A stretch of 64,000 nucleotides of DNA. Source: Loktanella sp. M215. GTDB taxonomy: Bacteria; Pseudomonadota; Alphaproteobacteria; Rhodobacterales; Rhodobacteraceae. The position numbers and the translations under genes are program-made. Below the pieces are notes generated by a model. The model had not been told where the DNA came from. It saw nothing but the letters and a program-made list of their open reading frames with translations, and searched no databases. Below are positions 26,434-35,930 of the stretch, piece by piece. The stretch lies in NCBI RefSeq assembly GCF_021735925.1, contig NZ_WMEA01000001.1, positions 1,952,001 to 2,016,000 on the forward strand. Reading direction: 5' to 3'. Each line of letters opens with the position of its first letter. Position 1 is the stretch's first letter.

Positions 26434-27001
26434 TTCAAGCCTACCTGCGTCTAGATGACCTTTAACCGAACAAATGCAAGCCGTCGGGCGTCTGATTGCC
26501 GTCCCCGTCTGCCACCTTGGCCAGCGTATTGTCCAGAAACGGCCCGAACGAATTTTGTCCGGTTATGACTGACAATCGGATCCATTCAAGATTGAAACGA
26601 TTGTCGGTGTAAAGGTCGTCGGTTGCCTCAGGTGTCGGATGGTCTGGTTCAACGCCTGCAGGTCGATCCGGCGGGTGGCATGCAACGCGGCGTCCCCGGT
26701 CTATTACAGCCGCGTCGTCAGCATGGCAGCGTATCGTTCAATCATGACGAGGCACAGCACGATGGCTGCCGATGTCGGGGCACGAAGCTTGATTGCCTGC
26801 CATCGGGGATGCCGCAGTTTATCCAGCTCTGCCGCGTGAGGCGACAGAAAGAAGGGGCAACCTAAAGGCTTTCAATTTCGGCGGGTCAGTCAAGAGAAAG
26901 TGGTTTCAGAAAACCTAAGATGCTGGATAATTGATGGGGGACTCGGGCGCCCGGTGCTTATACGATCCTCAAAAAGCCCATTCAGATCGAGATAGCCCAC
27001 C
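26434..27001. other. Gene-free region with possible decayed minus-strand coding stretches
   Basis: About 570 bp without an intact gene. On the minus strand, an open stretch ends at a TAA at 26462-26464 (..TGQNSFGPFLDNTLAKVADG..). Another stretch (..FFLSPHAAELDKLRH..) at about 26705-26865 ends in two stops and continues in the same frame as ..HATRRIDLQALNQTIRHL... Codon usage looks coding-like in pieces but frames do not join, so this may be a degraded gene. Family not recognised. Confidence 0.35.
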
Positions 27002-30000
27002 TTGCCCACGCGCTCTACAGTTCCTCTTGTCGGTATCGGTGCATCGGCTGGCGGGTTGGAAGCGTTGCTTGCGATGGTGGCCCATATCGGGCCGCGCACA
27101 GGTGCAGCCTATGTCATTGTCCAACATCTGTCGCCCAAGCAGAAATCGATCCTGCATGAACTGTTGCAGGACCACGTCGACGTGCCCGTCACGCAGATCC
27201 GGGACGGCGACAGCATCCTGCCGGATCATATCTTCGTCGTGCCACCGGGCATGGTGGTGGACATCAAAAAAGACCGACTGCACCTGACCGCCCGCGTCAA
27301 GGAAGAGATGCCGCATCGCCCGATCGATACGTTCTTTCAGGCGATGGCGCAGGCACGCGGGCGCGATGCCTATTGCGTGGTGCTGTCCGGCACCGGCAAT
27401 GACGGGTCCGCAGGGCTGCGGGCGGTGAAAAACAACGGCGGCTATGCCTTCGTGCAGGAAAGTGATGGCGCGCGGTTTCCGGGCATGCCGGACAGCGCGA
27501 TCGCGACAGGACTGGTGGATTTCATCCTGCCGGTCGAACGCATTGCAACCCAGTTGGCGGAAATCATCAGACATCGCCAGCGCCTGTCCAACGAAAACAT
27601 CGAACCCGACATCAAGCTGGCCATCGAAAAGGCCTTGCCGCGTTTTGCCGACCGTCTGTCGGATGTCGTCGGACACGATTTCTCGTCCTACAAGCCCGGC
27701 ACACTGGTGCGTCGGATCGAACGTCGGATGTCCGTCCTCCGCATCACCAAAGTCGATGCCTTTCTGGATGTGCTGAAGGACGAAGACGAAGCGCAGCTGC
27801 TGTCGCAGGAATTCCTGATCGGCGTGACTCAATTCTTTCGTGACCCCGATGCCTTCGCTGCACTGCGTGACACGGTCATCCCGGCCCTGCTGGATGGCAG
27901 TCAAGCGGCGTTGCGCGTCTGGGTGCCCGGCTGTTCGACCGGAGAGGAGGCCTATTCGATCGCCATCCTGTTTCTGGAGGAGATGGAGGCGCGTCAGGAC
28001 AGACGGGTCCTGCAGGTCTTTGGCACCGATATCGACACGGCGTCGCTGACGGCCGCGCGGTATGGCCGGTTTTCCGCAGCGGCGATTTCCGGTCTGGATC
28101 CGGCCTATGTCGAAAAATACTTCATGGACGAGCAGGACGAACATCGCGCCGTTCCGCTGTTGCGCGAGGCCTGCATCTTTGCGCCGCACAACATCATCCA
28201 GGACCCGCCGTTTTCACGGATCGACCTGATCTCTTGCCGCAATCTGCTGATCTATCTGTCGTCCGAATTGCAGCGGCAGGTCGTGCCCCGTTTCCACTTT
28301 GCCCTGCGTGACACCGGTTATCTGTTTCTGGGTCCGTCCGAGGGGTTGTCGGGCGAAGACCACCTGTTCGACTTCGTCGACAAGACGCACCGCATCTTCA
28401 TCAAGAACGCGAAGGCCAAGACCAGCTATTCCGCATTGCTCGACAAACCCCGGCGCGCGCTGTCACAGACGGCCGCCCCGCCAAGGCTGCCGCTGCCCGC
28501 AAGCATGAACCGCGATCTGTCGCGGGAAACCGGGGTAGAGCGTGAATTCTTGCGCAACTACGCACAGCCCTTTGCGCTGCTCACGGCCGGAGGAGACGTC
28601 ATCTATCTCTCGCAGCGGATGACGGCCTTCGTGCAGCCGTCCAGCGGGACGCCGTCGACTTCGATCGACGCGTTTCTGATGCCGGACCTGCGTCTTCCTG
28701 TGCGCATTGCGCTGCAACACTGCGTCGATACCGGAGAGGTCCAGAGCGTCGAGAATATCGTCGTGCAGACGGATACAAATCCGCGAATCTTCGACATCAG
28801 GATAGGCCCGTCGGGTGCCGACTACATTCTGTCCGTCACGGAGGCGCGCGCCATCGAAGTCGGTCGCATCGGCGATGTGATCGAGCAGCGTGAAGCGGTC
28901 GATAGGGACATCCTCGAGGCAGAGGTCATTCAGTTGCGCAAGCAACTGGCGCAAACCCTGCAAGAGACGGAAGTCTCGGGCGAGGAACTCAAAAGCTTCA
29001 ATGAAGAGCTGATGAGCATGAATGAAGAATTGCAGTCGTCGAACGAAGAATTGGAGACCTCGCGCGAGGAATTGCAGTCGATCAACGAGGAACTCGAAAC
29101 CGTCAACGCGGAGCTTCAGGAGAACAACCGCCAACTGACGCGGGCCAATTCCGACCTGAAGAACCTTTTTGAATCCACCGATCTGGCAGTGCTGTTCCTC
29201 GACGGACAGCTCTGCGTCAGAAGCTTTACCCCCAGTGTGTCAAAACTGTTTGGTATACGCGTGCGTGATATCGGTCGGCCGATCTCTGACCTCGCATCGC
29301 GGATCGATTACCCAGATCTGAAGGAGGACGCCGACCGGGTCGACGAAACGCTGGAGTCCTTCGAGCGCGAGGTCGTGATCCAGGCGACCGGCGAGACCTA
29401 CATCCTGCGCATCAAGCCTTACCGCACGACCGACAATCGGCTGGAAGGCTATGTTCTGTCATTCGTGGATATTACTCAGCGCAAGAATTACGAGGAGACG
29501 CTGAAACGGAACGAACGGGCGCTGGAACGGCAATATGCGGAACTGGAAAACCTCTATGACACGACACCGGTCTGCCTCGCCCTGGTCGATCGCAATCTGA
29601 GCTGGGTCAGGATCAACGACACACTGGCCCGGATCAACGGTTTTCCGGCGGCCGACCATATCGGCAAGTCGTTTCATGACCTGCTGCCAGAGCTGGCGGA
29701 GACGCTGACGCCACCTTACGAAGAGGTGTTTCGCACCGGAAAGCCCGTTCAGGGTCTGGAAATCGTCGGCGAGACCCATGCCGTCCCTGGAGAGACGCGC
29801 CACTGGATCGGCGATTTCTACCCCGTCTGGCAGGGACGTGACGTCTTTGCGGTCGGCGTCTGTGTCCGGGAGGTGACCGAGCAGGCGCGGATGGTCGAGC
29901 GGATCCGGGCGCAGAACGCTCAGCAGAAGATGCTGCTGGCCGAGTTGCAGCACCGGGTCAAGAATACGCTCGCCACGGTCAGTTCGATCTCGAAACTGCT

Positions 30001-30514
30001 TCTGAAGGGAATCGACGATCCGTCGGCGTATCAGGGCCGTCTGGAAGATCGGCTGGCGGCGATGTCCCGGACCCATGATCTGCTGACGGATGGCGATTGG
30101 AAATCGACCACGTATTCCCAGATCCTGGCCAATGAAACGCTGCCCTATCCGCAAGGTGATCGCGTGACGATGCGCGGCCCTGACCTGCCGCTGGTGCCGC
30201 GGATTGCCACATCGTTGGGCATGGCGACGCACGAGCTTGTCACCAATGCCGTCAAGTATGGCGCGCTGTCCGTCGAGGGCGGCCGTGTCGAGGTCCGCAC
30301 GATTCACGATGCCAGCGGTGAAGACAATCGGGCGCACATCATCTGGCAAGAGGTGGGTGGACCACGGATCGACGTCCCGCCGACACGTCAGGGCTTTGGC
30401 AGCATCGTTCTGAAACGCGTTTTGAAAAGCGATTTGAAGGCGACGATTACGGTCGATTACAGGCCGGACGGATTGCGCTACGAAATCATCTTCGATCTCG
30501 AGGAGAACGTCTGA
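27002..30514 (+). CDS. CheB-CheR-PAS-HWE histidine kinase fusion
   Basis: 1170 residues. The start is TTG at 27002, since an in-frame TAG lies two codons upstream and the CheB core begins at once. Order: CheB methylesterase (VGIGASAGGLEALL with S15, VIVQHLSPKQKS, LSGTGNDGSAG); CheR methyltransferase (FRDPDAFAALRDTVIP, WVPGCSTGEEAYSIAIL, FGTDIDTASL, DLISCRNLLIYL); a long coiled coil (~640-725, SNEELETSREELQSINEEL); two PAS domains; and a HWE/HisKA_2 kinase (LLAELQHRVKNTLATVSS, phospho-acceptor His near 984, ATHELVTNAVKYGAL, WQE, GFGSIVL). It likely senses a signal through the PAS domains and phosphorylates the adjacent receiver. Roles of the CheB/CheR halves in such fusions are unsettled. Confidence 0.9.
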   Translation: MPTRSTVPLVGIGASAGGLEALLAMVAHIGPRTGAAYVIVQHLSPKQKSILHELLQDHVDVPVTQIRDGDSILPDHIFVVPPGMVVDIKKDRLHLTARVKEEMPHRPIDTFFQAMAQARGRDAYCVVLSGTGNDGSAGLRAVKNNGGYAFVQESDGARFPGMPDSAIATGLVDFILPVERIATQLAEIIRHRQRLSNENIEPDIKLAIEKALPRFADRLSDVVGHDFSSYKPGTLVRRIERRMSVLRITKVDAFLDVLKDEDEAQLLSQEFLIGVTQFFRDPDAFAALRDTVIPALLDGSQAALRVWVPGCSTGEEAYSIAILFLEEMEARQDRRVLQVFGTDIDTASLTAARYGRFSAAAISGLDPAYVEKYFMDEQDEHRAVPLLREACIFAPHNIIQDPPFSRIDLISCRNLLIYLSSELQRQVVPRFHFALRDTGYLFLGPSEGLSGEDHLFDFVDKTHRIFIKNAKAKTSYSALLDKPRRALSQTAAPPRLPLPASMNRDLSRETGVEREFLRNYAQPFALLTAGGDVIYLSQRMTAFVQPSSGTPSTSIDAFLMPDLRLPVRIALQHCVDTGEVQSVENIVVQTDTNPRIFDIRIGPSGADYILSVTEARAIEVGRIGDVIEQREAVDRDILEAEVIQLRKQLAQTLQETEVSGEELKSFNEELMSMNEELQSSNEELETSREELQSINEELETVNAELQENNRQLTRANSDLKNLFESTDLAVLFLDGQLCVRSFTPSVSKLFGIRVRDIGRPISDLASRIDYPDLKEDADRVDETLESFEREVVIQATGETYILRIKPYRTTDNRLEGYVLSFVDITQRKNYEETLKRNERALERQYAELENLYDTTPVCLALVDRNLSWVRINDTLARINGFPAADHIGKSFHDLLPELAETLTPPYEEVFRTGKPVQGLEIVGETHAVPGETRHWIGDFYPVWQGRDVFAVGVCVREVTEQARMVERIRAQNAQQKMLLAELQHRVKNTLATVSSISKLLLKGIDDPSAYQGRLEDRLAAMSRTHDLLTDGDWKSTTYSQILANETLPYPQGDRVTMRGPDLPLVPRIATSLGMATHELVTNAVKYGALSVEGGRVEVRTIHDASGEDNRAHIIWQEVGGPRIDVPPTRQGFGSIVLKRVLKSDLKATITVDYRPDGLRYEIIFDLEENV

Positions 30515-30882
30515 TGCAGGCTCCCATCCTGGTGCTGGAGGACGAAGCCCTTATTGCTCTCGACATCGAAGACACGCTGGAAGGCGGTGGATTCACACCC
30601 GTCGTCATCTGCCACGATACGCATGAGGCGCTGAAACAGATCGACGCAGCCCGCCCTCGGTTCGCGTTTCTCGACCTCAATCTGGGTCACGGGGAAACCA
30701 GTCTGCCGGTTGCGCGCGCGCTGCTGACATTGCAAGTGCCGTTCGTCTTTTTAACCGGATATACGCGGGCGACAGTCGATCTGCCCGACGACATGAGCCA
30801 TGTCGCCCGGATGTCAAAGCCCTTTAAGGGTGCTGATTTGATTTTGGCTGCAAAAAAACTGCAGGCGAATACGCCAAATTGA
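30514..30882 (+). CDS. Single-domain response regulator receiver protein
   Basis: 122 residues, receiver domain only: VLEDEALIALDIEDTL (acidic pocket), FLDLNLGHGET (phosphorylated Asp in FLDLNL), FLTGYTR and MSKPFKG (conserved Lys). No output domain. The start overlaps the kinase stop (TGATG), so it is the probable partner of the HWE kinase. This arrangement is common for HWE kinases, whose cognate receiver may block or relay the signal. Confidence 0.9.
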   Translation: MQAPILVLEDEALIALDIEDTLEGGGFTPVVICHDTHEALKQIDAARPRFAFLDLNLGHGETSLPVARALLTLQVPFVFLTGYTRATVDLPDDMSHVARMSKPFKGADLILAAKKLQANTPN

Positions 30883-30964
30883 TACTAGGTGGTACCGTTA
30901 CGGATGTGGCAGCCGTGCCGTTTGCGTCCGATGCCCAGCGATGGTCCCTCGGGCACGCGACCGA

Positions 30965-33022
30965 TCACAGATCCTTCACAAGGCGCAGCGCGTCATAAAT
31001 CGCCGCGTGGGTGTTCCGGGACGCCACGGCATCGCCGATGCGGAACAGTTGAAAGGTGCCGTCGGCGCGCGTCGTGATGGTCTGCGGTCGGCCTGCGATC
31101 AATGCATCCTGATCGACCGCACCGTCGTTCACCGACAGCGGTCGCAGGGCATGGTAAAGCGCGTCCAGCGGCATCGTTCCATAGTTGAGCACGACCTGAT
31201 CGTAGTCCGCATGGGTCACCCGGTTGGAATAATCCGTACCGATGGCCACGCGCAGCCGGTTGCCGACATGCTCTACCCCCAGCATGCGCTGCGTCACGGT
31301 AAAGGTGACGTCATCGTGCTGCAGCGCCTTCATGTAGGGCACGAGGTTCATCGCCATGACCTCTGGCGCAAAGGTGCGATCGGGGGTCATGATCTCGACC
31401 TTGGCACCGGCGGTCAGCGCGACTTCTGCCGCCTGCAGGCCCGCGTGATCGCCCGCCTCGTCATAGATCAGGACGTGGCCCGCGGCTTTGACGTCGCCTG
31501 ACAGGATGTCCCAGCTTGTCACGACGAGGGGTTGGTCCTGCGCGGTTTCGTAAAGCTGCGTATGCGCCATGCCGCCGGTCGCGACGATCACGACATCGGG
31601 GGTCAGGGCCATGACGTCCGCTTCTTCGGCATAGGTGTTGAAATGGAACGTGACGCCCATCGCCTCGCATTGGGCCATGCGCCAGTCGACGATGCCCATC
31701 AGTTCCGACCGGCGCGGGGTGCGGGCGGTCGGGCGGATCTGGCCACCGGGCGCGTCCGCCGCCTCGAAGACCGTGACGCGGTGGCCGCGGGCCGCCGCCA
31801 CGCGCGCGGCCTCCAGCCCGGCCGGTCCGGCACCCACGATGACGACATGGCGCGGCACAGCAGCGGGCGGGATGTCGTGCGGCATCGTTTCCTCGCGCCC
31901 GGTCGCGGCGTTGTGGATGCACAATGCCATGCCGCCCTGATAGATGCGGTCAAGGCAGTAGTTGGCCCCTGTGCAGGGCCGGATATGCTGTTCGCGCCCT
32001 TCCATGATCTTGCGCACGATATGCGGGTCCGCCATGTGGGCGCGGGTCATCCCGACCATGTCCAGCAGGCCGTCCGCGATGGCGTGCCGCGCCGTGGCCA
32101 CGTCCTGAATGCGGCTGGCGTGGAACGTGGGCAAGCCGGTCGCGGCACGGATCTGGCCTGCGAAGTCCAGATGCGGCGCGCTGCGCATGCCGCCCACCGG
32201 GATCATCTGCGTCATCGCGGGGTCGGTATGGATGCGCCCCCGGTTGACGTTAAAGAAATCGACCATGCCGCTGTCACGCAGCAGTGTCGCAATCCGCACG
32301 CCATCGGCCGCGGTGATTCCGCCCGCCTGCATCTCGTCCGCCGTGCCGCGGATGCCGACGATAAAATCGGGGCCCACGCGTTTGCGGACCTCGGTCAGAA
32401 CGTCGAGCGTGAATCGCACGCGGTTTTCGATGCTGTCAGCCCCGTAGGGCCCGGTCAGCGTATTGGTCAGCGGCGACCAGAAACTGTCCAGCAGGTGGCC
32501 GCCCGCATAAAGCTCGATCCCGTCCATGCCGCCCGCCTGCATCCGTTCGGCGGCGTCGGCGAAATCGGTGATGATGCGGGCGATGTCCCAATCTTCCAGC
32601 ACCTTGGGAAAGGCACGGTGGGCAGGTTCGCGGTGCGGGCCGGGGCTGACAGCGGGCAGCCAATCGCCCTTTGACCATGTCGTGCGGCGACCCAGATGCG
32701 TCAGCTGAATCATCACCGCGCAGGCGTGTTCATGGCAGGCGTCCGTCAGTTCCGTAATCCACGGCACGACCTCGTCGCGGTAGGCGAGGACATTGTTGAA
32801 CACCGGCGGGCTGTCGCGGCTGACCGCCGCCGATCCCGCCGTCATCGCCAGCGCCACGCCGCCCTTGGCCCGTTCCGCGTGATAGGCGCGATAGCGTCCC
32901 TTTGGCATCCCGTCCTCGGGGTAGGCCGGTTCGTGACTGGTCGTCATGATCCGGTTCTTCAGCGTCAGGTGCTTCAGCCGGTACGGCTGCAGCAGGGGAT
33001 CGGTGGTGGCGCCGTCTTTCAT
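30965..33022 (-). CDS. DgcA/StcD-like demethylase (NADH:flavin oxidoreductase family)
   Basis: 685 residues. The N-terminal TIM barrel binds FMN (RIMTTSHEPAYPEDGMPKGRY, IQLTHLGRRTTWSKGDWLP, GMDGIELYAGGHLLDSFWSP). A Cys cluster CTGANYCLDRIYQGG..C binds Fe-S. The C-terminal half has FAD/NAD Rossmann parts (VVIVGAGPAGLEAARVAA) and ends RNTHAAIYDALRLVKDL. Sequence motifs closely follow dimethylglycine demethylase DgcA and methylproline demethylase StcD of the trimethylamine dehydrogenase-like group. Together with the Rieske oxygenase and reductase just upstream it should remove N-methyl groups from a betaine-derived amine. The exact substrate (dimethylglycine or N-methylproline) is not resolved. 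Confidence 0.8.
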   Translation of the reverse strand: MKDGATTDPLLQPYRLKHLTLKNRIMTTSHEPAYPEDGMPKGRYRAYHAERAKGGVALAMTAGSAAVSRDSPPVFNNVLAYRDEVVPWITELTDACHEHACAVMIQLTHLGRRTTWSKGDWLPAVSPGPHREPAHRAFPKVLEDWDIARIITDFADAAERMQAGGMDGIELYAGGHLLDSFWSPLTNTLTGPYGADSIENRVRFTLDVLTEVRKRVGPDFIVGIRGTADEMQAGGITAADGVRIATLLRDSGMVDFFNVNRGRIHTDPAMTQMIPVGGMRSAPHLDFAGQIRAATGLPTFHASRIQDVATARHAIADGLLDMVGMTRAHMADPHIVRKIMEGREQHIRPCTGANYCLDRIYQGGMALCIHNAATGREETMPHDIPPAAVPRHVVIVGAGPAGLEAARVAAARGHRVTVFEAADAPGGQIRPTARTPRRSELMGIVDWRMAQCEAMGVTFHFNTYAEEADVMALTPDVVIVATGGMAHTQLYETAQDQPLVVTSWDILSGDVKAAGHVLIYDEAGDHAGLQAAEVALTAGAKVEIMTPDRTFAPEVMAMNLVPYMKALQHDDVTFTVTQRMLGVEHVGNRLRVAIGTDYSNRVTHADYDQVVLNYGTMPLDALYHALRPLSVNDGAVDQDALIAGRPQTITTRADGTFQLFRIGDAVASRNTHAAIYDALRLVKDL

Positions 33023-33031
33023 GATCTCTTC

Positions 33032-34084
33032 CTAACAGTCGAGGACGATGTCGGTCAGCGGACGGCTGACGCAGGGCAGTATGAAACCGCGGTCGATCTC
33101 GCGCTGGCGAATGCCGCCGTCGTGGGCCATCGTGACCTCGCCGCTGTGCTTGAACGTCTTGCAGGTGCCGCACATACCCCGCGCGCAGGACGATGGCAGC
33201 GGCAGACCCGCCGCCTTGACCGCCGCGAGGATCATCGTCGTCTCGGCGCAGGCGAAGACCTTGCCGCTGCGGGCAAAGGTCACGTTGCGCAGGGGCGTGT
33301 CGGCGGTGGGCGTGATCTCGGCCTCGGGCGAGGAAAAGTCGAAGCTTTCCTCACCGTAGCTCTCCTGCGGCACGCCTGCGTCCCGGGCCATCGCGCGGAC
33401 CATCGCCATGAAAGGTTGCGGCCCGCAGCACAGCACGGTGCGGTCCGCCAGATCGGGGATCAGGCTGGTCAGCAGGTCGGACGTGGGCCGCAGGGCACCG
33501 GGCGTCCGGGTGGTGACGGGAATATGCGCGAGCCCCGGCAGGCGGCGCGTCAGCAGGGCAATGTCCTGCGTTGCGATCATGTCCGTGTGGTCCGGCGACA
33601 CCTGCACCAGCACCGCATCTAGGACGATCCCGCGATCCGCTGCCGTGCGCAGCATCGACAGCATCGGCGTCACACCACTGCCCGCCGCTATCAGCGCATA
33701 GCGCGCGCCGGGCCAGGACACCGGACCAAAGCGGCCCGACGGGCCGAAGGCTTCGATACGCGCGCCGGGGATCAGGCTGTCGTGCAGATGGCCCGAGGCG
33801 GCGCCGGCCTGACGTTTGACGGTGATCTCGATACCAGCGTCGCGGGCGGCAGAGGATGCGATAGTATAGCACCGCTCGACGATGCCGTCCGGGGTGGCAA
33901 TGCGCAGCGTCATGAACTGACCCGCGTCATGTTCGATCCGGCTGCCGTCTTCGGGGGTCAGCAGAAAGGTGCGGACGTCCGGGGTTTCGTCCCAGACCGC
34001 CTTGCAGATCAGGCTTGCCCATTTTTCGGGGGGAAAGCGGCGGCGGCGACGGGACCCCCAGTCGGCGGGATCGACGGCGATCAT
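33032..34084 (-). CDS. Rieske oxygenase reductase (GbcB-like, FNR plus C-terminal 2Fe-2S ferredoxin)
   Basis: 350 residues from the ATG at 34084, which overlaps the Rieske stop as ATGA. The FNR-type FAD domain (RCYTIASSA), NAD domain (LIAAGSGVTPMLSMLR, VLCCGPQPFMAMV) and C-terminal ferredoxin (SSCARGMCGTCKTF ... LPCVSRPLTD, four Cys of a plant-type 2Fe-2S cluster) are in the GbcB/CntB order. It passes electrons from NAD(P)H to the neighbouring oxygenase. It lies 9 bp before the DgcA/StcD-like gene. Confidence 0.88.
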   Translation of the reverse strand: MIAVDPADWGSRRRRRFPPEKWASLICKAVWDETPDVRTFLLTPEDGSRIEHDAGQFMTLRIATPDGIVERCYTIASSAARDAGIEITVKRQAGAASGHLHDSLIPGARIEAFGPSGRFGPVSWPGARYALIAAGSGVTPMLSMLRTAADRGIVLDAVLVQVSPDHTDMIATQDIALLTRRLPGLAHIPVTTRTPGALRPTSDLLTSLIPDLADRTVLCCGPQPFMAMVRAMARDAGVPQESYGEESFDFSSPEAEITPTADTPLRNVTFARSGKVFACAETTMILAAVKAAGLPLPSSCARGMCGTCKTFKHSGEVTMAHDGGIRQREIDRGFILPCVSRPLTDIVLDC

Positions 34085-35343
34085 GCCCCCGTCCCGGCGG
34101 TCATGCGGTCCACGTACCATGTCGCGAATTCGTCCAGCGCGCGTTCGGTGAAGCGCGAGTAGGGGCCGGGGCGATAGCCCGGCGACAAGGCGCCCTGATG
34201 GGCAAGGGCGACCAGATGCGCGTCTTCGGCATTGGTCTGCTTCCAGACGGCGGTGAGGTTGTCGAGGTCGTAATCCTCACCTTCGACCGCGTCGCGATTG
34301 ACCAGCCATTTCGTCCGCACCAGCGTCTTGTTGGGCGCGATCGGGAAGGCCGTGAAGATCACCGCATGGTCCGACATGACGTGGTTCCACGAATTGATCC
34401 CCCACAGGTGCACGTCGCCCATGCCGGGGCGGTCGGTGTCGCCAAGCGGCACGCTGACGGCGGCGCGGGTGTCGGGGGTCTGGCTTTCGCCAAGCCCCGC
34501 AATGATCAGACGCTGAGTGCGGAAATTCGTGGGCCATCCGACGGTGTGTTCGACGGCCGCATGGGGCAGGCCCTGCGCATCCCAGATCGCACCGTGGCGG
34601 GCGTAGGCGTCCAGCAGGCCGTTGGCCTCGGCCTTTTCGGTGTCGGTCAGGTTGTCGGGGTCATAGCCGAAGTCGGCGGCGTGGAACGACAGGGACAGTT
34701 GCGGATGGTTCGACGCGCAGTGATAGCACTCGCGGTTGTTCTCCATCGTCAGCTTCCAGTTGCCGTCTTCGATGACGTCCTGCTCAAACGCGATGCGGGC
34801 GTTGCGCAGGTCGTAGGGGGCAAGGCGCGGTTCCATCACCGCCGCCAGTTCGGCAATATCGTCTGGCGGAGTGTCCGACAGGCAGGCGTAAAGGATGCCG
34901 CCCACGTCGCGCAGCGCCACCGGTTTCAGGTGGTGCAGGTCGCGGGCGAAATCCACCCCCATGTGCGGGGCCAGCGCCAGCGCCCCGTCAAGGTCGTAGG
35001 TCCACTGGTGATAGGGGCACACCAGCTTGCCAACGACGGACCGCCCCGGCGGCACCAGTCGTGCGCCGCGGTGCGAACAGACGTTGTGAAAGGCGCGCAA
35101 CTGATTGTCGTCATCGCGCAGGATCAAGATCGAGGCCGCACCGATGTCGAGTGCCATGACATCGCCCGCTTCTTCGACATCGCAGGCGACGCCCACCGCG
35201 ATCCAGTGACGACCGAAGATCTTGGCGCAATCGGCCTCGAAAGCGGCCTGCGACGTGTAAAGCGGCGCAGGCAGGGTGTGGCCTGATTTTCTGGCTGCAA
35301 GCAGTGTGGTGACGGTGGAGACGTCGGAACGATCGTCAAGCAT
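34081..35343 (-). CDS. Rieske non-haem iron N-demethylase/oxygenase alpha subunit (GbcA/Stc2/CntA-like)
   Basis: 420 residues from the ATG at 35343, with GAGGG about 8 bp upstream; an in-frame GTG lies at 35364. The Rieske 2Fe-2S motif is CSHRGARL ... CPYHQW (C89, H91, C109, H112). The mononuclear iron site is ENNRECYHCASNHP with E205, H208 and H213; the Glu-xx-His pattern is that of quaternary-amine oxygenases such as CntA and GbcA. By family it hydroxylates and so demethylates a quaternary ammonium compound (glycine betaine, stachydrine or similar). First gene of the three-gene minus-strand operon. Confidence 0.85.
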   Translation of the reverse strand: MLDDRSDVSTVTTLLAARKSGHTLPAPLYTSQAAFEADCAKIFGRHWIAVGVACDVEEAGDVMALDIGAASILILRDDDNQLRAFHNVCSHRGARLVPPGRSVVGKLVCPYHQWTYDLDGALALAPHMGVDFARDLHHLKPVALRDVGGILYACLSDTPPDDIAELAAVMEPRLAPYDLRNARIAFEQDVIEDGNWKLTMENNRECYHCASNHPQLSLSFHAADFGYDPDNLTDTEKAEANGLLDAYARHGAIWDAQGLPHAAVEHTVGWPTNFRTQRLIIAGLGESQTPDTRAAVSVPLGDTDRPGMGDVHLWGINSWNHVMSDHAVIFTAFPIAPNKTLVRTKWLVNRDAVEGEDYDLDNLTAVWKQTNAEDAHLVALAHQGALSPGYRPGPYSRFTERALDEFATWYVDRMTAGTGA

Positions 35344-35930
35344 GGGAGGAGCCCTCTGTTTCACGAGGGATCATGATCTATTCCGGACAATCCATGTGAC
35401 AGAATACGACGGCTGCGTGTCGTTTGCGTCCGCGCCCGTTTCAGATGGTGCGCCACGCAGTGTCTCTTGCGTGACTGTCGTGCCGTCCGAACGTGGTCGC
35501 AAGGTCCCCGCGTGTCGACCACGGTGACCGGCAGCTTCGACAGCCCGGGCAATGCCCACTGAACGCTGGCACCCTGATGTTACGATGCCAACAGCATCCG
35601 GCGCCATTCATCGCGCGGCAGCAAACCCCCGTCCAACCTGCGCCATGTGCCTGAGCGATTTGACGGCACCGCGCGGGGCTCGCTTGCCACCGTCGAAAGA
35701 AATGTCTGTCAAACCCAATGACGCGCGTTCGACCTGGCGGATGACCGCGGGGCAGGTCAACGCCAACACGCAAAGATAGCGCTGCAATCGTCCACCGCAT
35801 GGATCCACCTCCTGACGAAGACGATGGACCGCGACCCGCAATCAGAAAAGCCTCCCCTTTTGCAGGGGAGGCTTCAATAGTCAGGTCAGAGGCTGGCCCC
35901 AACGGGCCAGACTCATCGTCCGGCATCGGC
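35344..35930. other. Intergenic region without an intact gene
   Basis: About 590 bp between the Rieske gene start and the katG stop. Minus-strand frames hold only short pieces; one (RHFFRRWQASPARCRQ, about 35660-35730) faintly recalls an AraC-type HTH end, which could be a lost regulator, but this is weak. The katG terminator lies at 35848-35874. Confidence 0.4.
35848..35874 (-). terminator. Intrinsic terminator of katG
   Basis: AAGCCTCCCC pairs with GGGGAGGCTT around a 7-nt loop, and on the minus strand the stem is followed by TT. It sits 57 bp after the katG stop. Confidence 0.85.

Noticed and set aside
35440..35800. Remnant of an AraC-type regulator beside the demethylase operon
   Set aside because: Only a short weak resemblance (RHFFRRWQASPARCRQ); frames on either side do not extend it.
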